Part shown: piece after piece, positions 1 to 10,165 of the stretch
Layout: every line of letters starts with the position of its first letter
Position numbering within the stretch: position 1 is the stretch's first letter
Assembly (NCBI GenBank): GCA_964019415.1
Contig: OZ025869.1
Location: 7,078,882 to 7,142,881 of the forward strand
Origin: Ianthella basta
Taxonomy: Eukaryota > Porifera > Demospongiae > Verongiida > Ianthellidae
Length of the DNA stretch: 64,000 nt
Direction: 5' to 3'
Made by a program: the position numbers and the translations under genes
Notes under the pieces: model-generated
Told to the model about the DNA's origin: nothing
What the model saw: only the letters and a program-made list of their open reading frames with translations
Database searches by the model: none

Positions 1-1355
1 TCTCATTCCCATCAGAAGGAAGGAGTCTTACCCAACTAATTTCCCGTGCATGACTCCAAATTTTGCAAACGTCTTTTCCCATTCCCATTAGCAATGGGGG
101 AGTCTTACCCAACCAAACTTTAGTGCAAGGTGGGAGTCTTACCCAGCCAAACTCTAGTGCATGACTCCAAATGTTGCAGCTGTCTTTACTCCTTCACATT
201 AGCAAGGGGGAAGTCTCACCTAACCAAACTCCAGTTCATGACTATAAATGTTACAAACGTCTTTTCTCATTCCCATTAGCAAGGGGGGAGTCTTACCCAA
301 CCAAACTCCATGCACAATTAGAAATATTACAAACGTCTTTCCTCATTGCCATTAGCAAGGGGGGAGTCTTACCCAACTAAGCTCTAGTGCATGACTCCAA
401 GTGTTGTAAACGTCTTTCCTCATAGCCATTAGCAAGGGGGGAGTCTTACCCAGCCAAACTCCAGTGCATAACTCCAAATGTTGCAGATGTCTTTTCTCCT
501 TCCCATTAGCAAAGGGGTAGTCTTACCTAACTGAACTCCAGTGCATTACTAGAAATGGTACTAATGTCTTCTCTCTCTGCCATTAGAAGGGGAGAGTATT
601 ACCCAACCAAGCTGCAGTGCATGATTCCAGTTGTTTAAAACGTCTTTTCTCATTCTCATTAGCAAAGGGGGAGTCTTACCCAAACAAACTCCAGTACATG
701 ACTTCAAGTGTTGCAAATGCGATTTCTCATTCCAATTAGCAAGGTGGAGTCTTACCCATAAGAAATTCAAGTACATGACTCCAAGTGTTGCAAACGTGAT
801 TTCTCGTTCATGTTAGCAAGTGGGTGGTCTTACCCAGCCAATTTCCAATGCATGACTCCAAATGTTTCAAACGTCTTTTCTCATTCCCATCAGAAGGAAG
901 GAGTCTTACCCAACCAATTTCCTGTGCATGACCCTAAATGTTACAAACGTCTTTTCTCATTGCCATTAGCAAGGGGGGAGTCTGACCCAAACAAACTCCA
1001 GTACTTGACTTCAAGTGTTGCAAACGTGATTTCTCATTCCCATTAACAAGAGGGGTGTCTTACCCAACCAATTTCCTGTGCATGACCCTAAATGTTACAA
1101 ACGTCTTTTCTCATTGCCATTAGCAAGGGGGGAGTCTGACCCAAACAAACTCCAGTACTTGACTTCAAGTGTTGCAAACGTAATTTCTCATTCCCATTAA
1201 CAAGAGGGGTGTCTTACCCAAACAAACTCCAGTGCATGACACCTAGAATTGCAAACGTGATTTCTCATTCCATTAGCAAGGGGGTAGTCTTACCCAACGA
1301 ATTTCCACTCCATCACTCCAAATGTTGCAAATGTCTTTTCACATTCCCATTAGAA

Positions 1356-1371
1356 GGGGGGGGGGGGGGGG
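1356..1371 (+). repeat. Poly-G expansion inside a satellite A unit
   Basis: A run of 16 G replaces the usual G5-G6 block of the 77-bp unit, between CATTAGAA and TTACCCAACC. It lies at the same place in the unit as the longer G runs further right, so it looks like slippage expansion of a site built into the satellite. Confidence 0.9.
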
Positions 1372-4185
1372 TTACCCAACCAAACTCATATGCATGACAA
1401 GAAATGTTACAAACGTCTTTTCGTGTTGCCATTTGCAAAGGTGGAGTCTTACCCAAATGAACTCCAGTACATGACTCCAAGTGTTTAAAACGTGATTTCT
1501 CATTCCCATTAGCAAGTGGGTTGTCTTACCCAAGCAATTTTCCAAGCAATTACCCAAGCAATTTTCACTCCAGTGCATGACTCCAAGTGTTGTAAACAAC
1601 TTTTCTCATTCCCATTAGTTAGGGGGGAGTCTTACCAAACCACACTCCAGTGCATGACTCCGAATGTTGCAAGCGTCTTTTCTCATTCCCATCAGAAGGA
1701 AGGAGTCTTACCAATCCAATTTCCCGTGCATGACTCCAAATGTTGCACCCAACCAAACTCCAGTGCATTACTAGAAATGTTGCAAAAGTCTTTTCTCTTT
1801 GCCATTAGTAAGGCGAGAATCTTACCCAACCAAACTCCAGTGCATTACTAGAAATGTTACAAACATCTTTGCTCATTGCCATTAGCAAGGGGGGAGTCTT
1901 ACCTAACCAAATTCCAGTGCATTACTAAAAATGTTATAAACATCTTTCCTCATTGCCATTAGCAAGAGGGGAGTCTTACCTAACCAAACTCCAGTGCATT
2001 ACTAAAAATGTTACTAACGTGTTTTCTCATTGCCATTAGTAACAGGGGAGTCTTACCCAACCAAACTTCAGTGCATGACTCCAATTCTTAAAAAGGTCTT
2101 TTCTCATCCCCTTTAGCAAGGAGGGAGTCTTTCCCAAATAAACTCCAGTGCATGACTCCAAGTGTTACAAAAGTTATTTCTCATTGCCATTAGCAAGGGG
2201 GGAGTCTTACCTAACTAAACCCCAGTGCATTACTAAAAATGTTACTAACGTGTTTTCTCATTGCCATTAGTAAGGGGGGAGTCTTACCCAACCAAACTCC
2301 AGTGCATGACTCCAAATGTTGCAGATGTCTTTACTCCTTCCCATTAGCAAGGAGTCTTACCTAACCAATCTCCAGTACATCACTATAAATGTTTCAAACG
2401 TCTTTTCTTGTTCCCATTAGCAAGGGGGGAGTCATTTCTAATCAAACTTCAGTGCATGACTCCAAAATGTCGCAAACATCTTTTCTCTTCCCATTAACAA
2501 GGGGAGAGTCTTACCCAACCAAACTCCAGATCATCTATCCAAGTGTTGCAAACGTGTTTTCTCATTCCCATTAGTACGGGGGAAGTCCTACCCAACCAAA
2601 CTCCAGTGCATGAGTCCAAACATTGCAAACATCTTTTCTCATTTCCATTAGCAAGGGGGAAGCCTTACCCAACCAAACTCCAATGCATGCTTTCAAATGT
2701 TGTGAAGGACTTTTTCATTCCCATTAGCAAGGGGGGAGTCTTATACAACCAAACTCCAGTGCATGACTCCAAATGTTGCAAACATCCTTACTAAATCCCA
2801 TTAGCAAGGGGATAGTCTTACCCAACCGAACTCCAGTGGAAGACTCCAAATGTAGCAAACGTCTTTTCTCATTCCCATTAGAAATACGAGAGTCTACCCA
2901 ACCAAATTCCAGTGTATGAATCTAAATGTTGCAAACTTCCATTCTCATTCCCATTGGCAAGGGAGGATTCTTACTTAACGAAACTCTAGTGCATGACTCC
3001 AAATGTTGCAAACGTCTTTTCTCTTTCCTATTAACAAGGGGAGAGTCTTACCCAAACAAACTTCAGTGCATGACTCCAAATGTTGCAAACATCTTTTCTC
3101 ATTCCTACTAGAAAGGTGGGAGTCTTCCCCAGCCAATCTCCAGTACATGACTCCAAATGTTGCAAACTCACACCTTCCCATTAGCAACAGGGGTGGATCA
3201 CCAATGAATCACCAGTGCATGACTCCAAATTTTGGAAACGTCTTTTCTCCTTCCCATTAGCAAGGGGGGAGTCTTGCCCAACCAAACTCAAGTGCATGAC
3301 ACCGAGTGTTGCAAACGTCTTTTCTAACTCACATTAGCAAGGGAGGAGTCTTACCGAACCAAACTCCAGTGTATGCCTCCAAATGTTGTAAATGACCTTT
3401 CGCATTCACATTAGCAATGGGGGAGTCAACATCTTTTCTCCTTCCCATTAGCAACAGGGGTGACTTACCCAATGAATCGCCAGTGCATGACTCCAAATGT
3501 TGGAAACGTCTTTTCTCCCAATTAGCAAGGGGGGAGTCTTGCCCAAACAAACTCCAGTGCATGACTCCAAGTGTTGCAAACGTCTTTTCTCATTCGCATT
3601 GGAATGGGGAAAGTATTACCCAACCAGACTCCAGTGCACGACTATAAATGTTGCAAATGTCCTTTCTCATTCCCATTAGAAGGGGGGAGTCTTATGCAAC
3701 CAAACTCCATTGCAAGACTTTAAATGTTACAAACAACTTTTCTCCTTCCAATTAGCAAGGGGGGAGTCCTACCCAACCAAACTCCAGTGGATGACTCCAA
3801 ATGTTGGAAACATCGTTTCTCATTCCTATTAGCAAAGTGGGAGTCTTACCCAACCAAAGTTCAGTGCATGACTCCAAATGTTGCAAACGTCTTTTTTCAT
3901 TCCCATTAGCAAGGGGGGAGTCTTATGCAACCAAACTCCAGTGTAAGACTGTAAATGTTGCAAGCATCTTTTCTCCTTCCAATTAGAAAAGTGAGAATCT
4001 TACCCTACCAACCTCAATGCATGACTCAAAATGTTGCAAACTCCTTTTCTCATTCGCATTTTCAAGGGGGAAGTCATACCCAACCAAACTCCAGGGCGTG
4101 ATTCAAAATGTTGCAAAGTAATTTCTCATTCCCATTAGCAAGGGGGGAGTCTTACCCAACCAATTTCCAGTGCATCACTCCAAAT

Positions 4186-4309
4186 AATGTAGAAGAAGAG
4201 GCTCATTGCTACGTTGTTCAATGTAGGCGAATACATAGTTTGTGGGAAATATGTAGCAGATCATTCAACAACTGAATGCAGGACGTTTCGGCCCGAAGGC
4301 CTTCGTCAG
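4186..4309 (-). mobile_element. 124-bp non-satellite insertion, Penelope-like fragment candidate
   Basis: This stretch does not match the 77-bp unit and replaces about 40 bp of it: the array reads TGCATCACTCCAAAT up to 4185 and resumes at GGGAGTCTTACC at 4311. On the minus strand it begins with CTGACGAAGGCCTTCGGGCC and GAAACGTC and continues through an AT-rich segment. I recall similar CTGACGA...GGCC...GAAACGTC termini in dispersed elements of invertebrates, including Penelope-like retroelements that carry hammerhead-type motifs. That link is from memory. No target-site duplication is evident. It could instead be another SINE or MITE tail. Confidence 0.5.
4281..4309 (-). ncRNA. Hairpin with cUUCGg loop, hammerhead-ribozyme-like core
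   Basis: On the minus strand CTGACGA is followed by A, then GGCC, a TTCG loop flanked by C and G, then GGCC and GAAAC. The two GGCC arms pair to form a 4-bp stem closed by the very stable C(UUCG)G tetraloop. CUGANGA, a stem II and GAAA are the catalytic-core elements of hammerhead ribozymes. One unpaired A precedes the stem, no stem I strand is present upstream (satellite follows directly), and I see no convincing stem III with a GUC-type cleavage site. It is therefore at best a truncated relic, not an active ribozyme. Confidence 0.35.
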
Positions 4310-6952
4310 TGGGAGTCTTACCTAACCAAAGTCCAGTGCATGACTCCAAATGTTGTAAACGTCTTTTCTCATTCCCATTAGCAAGGGTAAAGTCTTACCC
4401 AACCAAACTCCAGTACACGACTATAAATGCTGCAAATGTCCTTTCTCATTCCCATTAGAAGGGGGGAGTCTTATGCAACCAAACTATAGTGTAAGACTGT
4501 AAATGTTGCAAACATGTTTTCTCCTTCCAATTAGTAAGGGTGAGTTTTACCCAATCAAATTCCAGTGCATGACACCAAATGTTGCAAACGTCTTTTCTCA
4601 TTCCCATTAGCTATGAAAGAGTCTTACACAACCAAACTCCTGTGCACGACTCCAAATGTTGCAAATGTCTTTACACATTCCCATTAACAAGGGGGGAGTC
4701 TTACCCAACCAAAGTCCAGTGGATGACTCCAAATGATGCTAATGTCTTTTCACATTCCCATTAGAAAGGGGGGAGTCTTACCCAACCAAACTCAAGTGCG
4801 TGATTCCAAATGTTCAAACGTCTTTTCTTATTCCCAATACCAAGGGGAGAGTCTTACCTACCCAAACTCCAGTGCACGACTCCAAGTGTAGCAAACATCT
4901 TTTCTCATTCGAATTAGCAAGGGGGAGTCTTACCCAACCAAACTCCAGTGCATGACTATGAATGTTTCAAACGTCTTTTCCCATGCCATTAGTAAGGGGG
5001 AAGTCTTACCCACCCAAAGCGCAGTGCATGACTCCAAATGCTACAAACGTCTTTTCTCATTCCCACTAGCAAGGGGGGAGTATTACCTAACCGAACTCGA
5101 GTGCAAGAATACAAATGTTGCAAACTTGAATGCAATTCCAATTCCTATTAGAAAAGTCTTACACAACCAAACTCCAGTGCACGACTACAAATGTTGCAAA
5201 TGTCCTTTCTCATTCCCATTAGTAAGGAGGTAGTCTTATGCAACCAAACTCCATTGTAAGACTGTAAATGTTACAATAGTAATTTCTCATTCAAATTATA
5301 AAGGGGGAAGTCTTACCCAACCAAACTTGAATGCATGATTCAAAATGTTGCAAACGCCTTTTCTCGTTCCCTGTTGCAAAGGGGAAGTCTTACCCAACCA
5401 AACTCCAGTGCATGATTCCAAATGTTAGAAATGTCGTTTCTCATTCCCATTATCAAGGGGGAGTCTTACCCAACCAAAGTCCAGTGCATGACTCCAAATG
5501 TTGCAAACGTCTTTTCTCCTTCCAATTAGAAAGGTGGGAGTCTTACCCAACCAAACTTGAATGCACGATTCAAAATGTTGCAAATGTTGGAAACGTCGTT
5601 TCTCATTCCTATTAGCAAAGTGGGAGTCTTACCCAACTAAAGTCCAGTGTATGACTCCAAATGTTGCAAACGTCAATTCTCATTCACATTAGCAATGGGA
5701 GAGTCTTACCCAACCAAACTCCTGTGCATGATTCCAAATGTTGCAAACATCTTTTCACATTCCCATTACAAAGGGGGGAGTATTACCCAACCAAACTCCT
5801 GTGCATGCCTCCAAATGTTGCAAACGTCATTTCTCATTACTATTGGCAATGGGGGAGTATTACCCAACAAAAATCCAGTGTATGCCTCAAAATGTTGCAA
5901 ACGTCTATTTTCGTTCCCATTGGCAAGGGGGGAGTCTTACCCAACCAAAGTCCAGTGCATGACTCCAAATGCTGCAAAGGTCTTTTCTCATTCCTATTAG
6001 GAAAGTGGGAATCTTACCCAACCAAACTCCTGTGTATGACTATAAATGTTGCAAATGTCCTTTCTCATTCCCATTAGCAAGAGGGGAGTCTTACCCAAAC
6101 AAACTCCAGTGCATTACGCCAAATGTTACAAACGTCTTTTCTCATTCGCGTTTGCAAGAGTGAAGTCTTACCCAACCAAACTCCAGTGCATGACTCCAAA
6201 TGTTTCAAACGTCTTTTCTCATTCCCATTAGCAAGGATGGAGTCCTACCCAACCAAACTCCAGTGCATGACTCCAAATGTTGCAAACATTGTTTCCATTC
6301 CCATTAGCAAGGGGGAAGTCTTACCCAACCAAACTCCAGTGCAAGACTCCAAATGTTTCAAATGTCCTTTCTCATTCCCATTCGCAAGGGGAGAGTCTTA
6401 CTCAACCAAACTCCAGTGCATGACTCCAAAGATTGCAAACGTCATTTCTCATTGCCATTAGCAAGGGAGGAGTCTTACCCAACCAAACTCCAGTGCATGA
6501 CTCCAACTGTTGCAAATGTCTTTTCTCATTCACATTAGCAAGGGGGGAGTCTTACCTAACCAAACTCTAGTGCACGACTGTTAATGTTGCAAACGTCTTT
6601 TCTCATTCCCATTAGCAAGGGGGGAGTCTTACCCAAACAAACTCCAGTGCATGACTTTAAATGATGAAAATGTCTTTTCTCATACCCATTACCAAGGAGG
6701 GGAGTCTTACCCAACCATACTCCAGTGCAAGATTGCAAATGTTGCAAACGTCTTTTCTCATTCCCATTAACAAGGGAAGAGTCTTACCCAACCAAACTCC
6801 AGTGCATGACTCCAAATGTTGAAAACGTTTTTTCTCATTCCATTAGCAAGGAGGAGTGTTACCCAACCAAACTCCAGTGCATGGCTGTTAATGTTGTAAA
6901 CGTCTTTTCTCATTCCTATTAGCAAGGGGGGTCTTACCCAACTAAACTCCAG

Positions 6953-7744
6953 AAAATCAGTTGCATAATTGACATGATGAGAAAGCAGAGATTCAGTGTT
7001 TGTTACCTGGCTTCAAGAGTTCCTAGAATGTTAGGGTTAGGAATTTGGAATGCATAAAGAAATACTGCAGAGTTTTTAAATCTCATTTCCTAGTCTTTTT
7101 GCAATTCTAGTCATTACCTGTGCTTCTTCTAACTTTGTTCAAGCCTAATCTCTAACTCTAATTTTCTAACCTCTGTTCAAGCCAAGATCCTAACTTTCCT
7201 ATTCTAGTAACTCTTCAAGACAGGTAACAAATACCGAGTCTCTACTTTCCCATCATGCCAAATATCTAACTCTAGTTTTGTAATTTCTCTACATCCTTAG
7301 TTTCAAACTTTGATTTGCTACATTCTCTTCTGGCATTGTCTCTGTGATTATCTACTCTCTCCACAACCCATGTCTCTAACTCTTAATTTGCACTGTCCCT
7401 TCGATCTAAGCATCTAACTCTGATTCCCTACCCTCTATCAAGACTAGTCCACAACTTTAAATTTCTGCTATACTAACAAACACTGAGTCTCTACTTTCCC
7501 ATTATGTCAAGTATGTAACTCTGATTTTCTACTCTCTCGTCGAAACAAGTCTCTAACACTGATTTAGTATTCACTCTTCACGGCAAGACTCCAACTCTGA
7601 TTTTGTACTCTCTCTGTAAGTCAGGACTCTAACTCAGATTTTCCAGCACTTCTTCAAGTGAAGCCTATAATTTTGTGTTTCTAGTCTCCCACCATGCCAG
7701 CTCATGTTCTAGTTGATCTTGCAGCCATACCACCCCTATCTGTG
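6953..7744. repeat. Second minisatellite (CTAACTCTGATTTT type), left block
   Basis: Degenerate tandem units of roughly 35-42 bp, with plus-strand phrase CTCTAACTCTGATTTTCTAC and linkers such as CTCTTCAAGCC and CTACTTTCCCAT. The first ~100 bp (6953-7060) are in the opposite orientation (AGAGATTCAGTGTTTGTTAC) to 7080-7740. No similarity to the 77-bp satellite on either side. It contains no coding potential. It is the left arm of a long inverted repeat whose partner is at about 8960-9545. Confidence 0.8.
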
Positions 7745-7940
7745 TATGAGCATGATTAGAGACCCTTCCCAACATTCGGAGTCATTGACCTGAGCTTGTG
7801 TTGGTAGCTAACCCTTCCCATTTACTAATTTCTAAGTAATAGACCATTTTGATTAATTTCCCTTCATTCTTTTGATAATTGACCCTATCCTGGACTGGCA
7901 ACCCTTCCCTCCCTTGCTAATGCGCAATGATCTGAAATGC
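7745..7940 (-). repeat. 77-bp satellite B, inverted units
   Basis: Two to three satellite B units lie on the minus strand here. The plus strand reads CAACCCTTCCCTCCCTTGCT, the reverse complement of AGCAAGGGAGGGAAGGGTTG, and GGAGTCATTGACC is the reverse complement of GGTCAATGACTCC. Every other B array I examined is on the plus strand, so an orientation switch lies near 7940. Confidence 0.8.
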
Positions 7941-8935
7941 ATATTCTCACACCCAATATAAGGTGGATAAAGTATCCATCCCAACATGGGGTTTATCACT
8001 CTTAATAAACCCAGATGACTATTCTCTTTCAGAAGTGGGGAGGGTTTCCAATCCAAGTTGGGGATGATGACTCAAAATGTTGCCAAGTGCCCTTTCTCAT
8101 GCTCATTTGCTGGTTGGGATGGCAGCCATGTCACCTTAGGGTCCATGACTGCAAATGTTCCCAAATGCCATATTGATGCCCATTATCAAGAGGATGGGGG
8201 ATTTGAACCAAATCTTTAGCCAATGGTTCAAAATAGTCCATTCCCTTGAGATTAAAAAGGATGGAGCGATGCCAACAAACTTTACAGTGAATGACTCCAA
8301 ATGGTAAAAAGCGCCTTTACCCACGCATTAGAAGTTGGAGAAGGTACTAGCCTAACTTCTTGTCCTTGACTCTAAACACTCCCAACTTACTATTCTCATT
8401 CTAACTAGCAAGGGGGAGGGTTGCAATTTCTAGTTTGGATCAATGACTCTTAGTGGTCCAAAACATCATTTCTGACAACTATTAGAAGTTCGTGAAGGTA
8501 GCATCGCAACCTCTGGTCCATGACTCTAAATAGTTCCAACTGACTATTCTCGTTTCTATTAACGAAGGAGTGGGTTGCAAACCCAAGTTCAGGTCAATGA
8601 CTCCAAATGTTGCTAAGCGCCTTTTCACATGCTCAATTGCAGGTGGGCATGGTATCCATGTCAACTTAGGGTCCATGACTGCAAAGGTTCCCAAACAACC
8701 TTTCTGATGCCCATCATCACAAGGATGGGGAAAGTGAAGTGTACTTTTAGTTGATGACTCAAAATAATCCATTCCGGGATGCCAATGCACATACAAGCGA
8801 ATGTCTCCAAAGGTATGAAACGCCTTTTTGCACAGTATTCATCCCAACTTTGGCCATGATCAAGAGGATGGGGAATGTGAACCAAATTTTAGTCAATGAT
8901 TCAATATGGTCCATTCCTTAGAGATTAGAAAGGGA
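7941..8935 (+). repeat. 77-78 bp satellite B block between minisatellite arms
   Basis: Plus-strand B monomers of several types in a repeating suite: GGGTCCATGACTGCAAATG types, types ending ATCAAGAGGATGGGG followed by TGAACCAAA, and types with GGTGGGGATGGTATCC. This block forms the loop between the two inverted minisatellite arms. It ends in a purine-rich stretch (GAAAGGGAGAGAGGGAGAGC) before AAAATCAGAGTTAGAAAC. Confidence 0.85.
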
Positions 8936-10165
8936 GAGAGGGAGAGCAAAGAGAGAGCAGAAAATCAGAGTTAGAAACTTGAGATAATGGGAAAGTAGAG
9001 ACTCAGTGTTTGTTAGTATAGCAGAAGAGTTGTGGACTAGTCTTGATAGAGGGTAGGGAATCAGAGTTAGGTACTTGGATCAAAAAGACAATACAGATTA
9101 AGAGTTGGAGATGCGGGTTGTTGATAGAGTAGATAATCATAGTTAGAAACTTTGCCAAAAGAAAATGTAGCCAATCAGAGTTCGAAACTAAGGATGTAGG
9201 TAAATTTAAAAAACTAGAGCTAGATATTTGGCATGATAGGAAAGTAGAGACCTGGTGTTTGTTACCTGTCTTGAAGAGTTACTAGAATGTGAAAGCTAGA
9301 ATCTTGGCTTTAACAGGGGTTAGAAAATCAGAGTTAGAGATTGGGCTTGAACAAGGTGAGAAGAAGCACAGGTAACGACTAGAACTGTGAAAAGACAAGG
9401 AAAAGAGATTTAGTGACTTGGCAGTAATGATTTTTTCTTCATTCCAAATTCCTAACTTTAACATTCTAGGAACTCCTCAAGCCAGGAAACAAACACTGAG
9501 TTTCCACTTTCTCATCATGTCAGTATCTAACTCTGATTTTCTCCTTATGAGCCGAGAGTGATTCAGTAATCTCTCTCCTAGCCAAAACTTTAACTCTGAT
9601 TTTGTACTCTCTCTGCAACTCAATACTCCAACTCAGATTTCTAGCACTTGTCCAAGCGAAGTCTACAATTTTGTGTTTCTATTCTCCTGTCAAGCCAACT
9701 CATGTTTAAGCACAGTTAAAGATTCAGTTTGAAGAGACTAACAAATCAGAGCTAGCAACTAGGCTTGAAGAGAGAGTGTATAATCAGAGTCAGATACTTA
9801 GCCTAGAGATACAGTAGAATGTTAGAACTAGAAACTAGGCCTGAACTATCTGTCATTTTTTACTACATGCTGAAACTGAGTCTGTAACTATAACATTCTA
9901 CTGCAACTCTAAGCCAAGTATCAAACTCTGATGTTCTACTCTCTCTTCAAGCCTAGTTTTCAGTTCTGATAGGCTACACTCTCTTCAAACCGAATCTCTA
10001 ACTGTGTTTAACTACTCTTTGGCTACCCACATCTCCAATTCTGATATTCTATTCAAGAATCAATTCGAGACTCTTACTCCATTATCTACTCTTATTTCAA
10101 GCCAGGATCCTAACTCTTGCTTACTGCTCACTCTTCCAGAAGATACTCTAATACTGAATTTGCAG
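8936..10165. repeat. Second minisatellite, right block with three orientation switches
   Basis: Same family as 6953-7744. At 8960-9430 it is inverted (AATCAGAGTTAGAAACTT), at 9430-9720 direct (CTAACTCTGATTTTCTCC), at 9720-9840 inverted (AATCAGAGCTAGCAACTAGG) and at 9840-10,150 direct again. The inverted part mirrors the left block: GTTGTGGACTAGTCTTGATA near 9030 is the complement of TATCAAGACTAGTCCACAAC near 7440. The direct part at 9545-9710 repeats 7550-7720 (TTGTGTTTCTA, GCCAACTCATGTT). Satellite B resumes at about 10,150 with GCCCATTGTCAAGTGGATAC. Confidence 0.8.

Larger units (their letters stand above)
1..6952 (+). repeat. 77-bp satellite array, subfamily A
   Basis: About 90 head-to-tail copies of a 77-bp unit. 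The spacing is seen directly, for example successive TGACTCCAAATGTT at 6191 and 6268. Key blocks in order are GACTCCAAATGTTGCAAACG, TCTTTTCTCATTCCCATTAG, GGGGGGAGTCTTACCCAACC and AAACTCCAGTGCAT. Copies differ by scattered substitutions and small indels, so the array is old or poorly homogenised. Because 77 is not a multiple of 3 and the unit has few stop codons, all three plus frames stay open for about 60 codons, giving repetitive pseudo-proteins (SKCCKRLFSFPLARG types) with no sign of coding selection. The array starts before the window and ends abruptly at AAACTCCAG, where the minisatellite begins. It is interrupted once, at 4186-4309. Confidence 0.95.
6956..9545. repeat. Long imperfect inverted repeat (arms about 6956-7510 and 8975-9540)
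   Basis: The arms are collinear in reverse: 6990-7060 pairs with about 9430-9510 (TTAGGAATTTGGAATG versus CATTCCAAATTCCTAA), 7205-7260 with about 9225-9280, and 7430-7500 with about 8985-9060. Identity looks clearly above random in each segment, with small indels. The loop holds satellite B. The folded length (about 550 bp per arm) is far more than a single minisatellite unit would give, so a whole block was inverted or copied in inverted orientation. Confidence 0.75.

Noticed and set aside
171..6922. Many 60-138 codon frames with shared sequence (SKCCKRLFSFPLARGESYP types)
   Set aside because: They resemble a repeat-protein family only because the 77-bp unit lacks stops in most phases. Different frames of the same DNA give the three alternating peptides, and substitutions are not biased to third positions as far as I can see.
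1..6952. CRISPR-like array (regular repeats)
   Set aside because: The whole 77-bp unit repeats with gradual divergence. There are no unique spacers between conserved direct repeats, and the context is eukaryotic.
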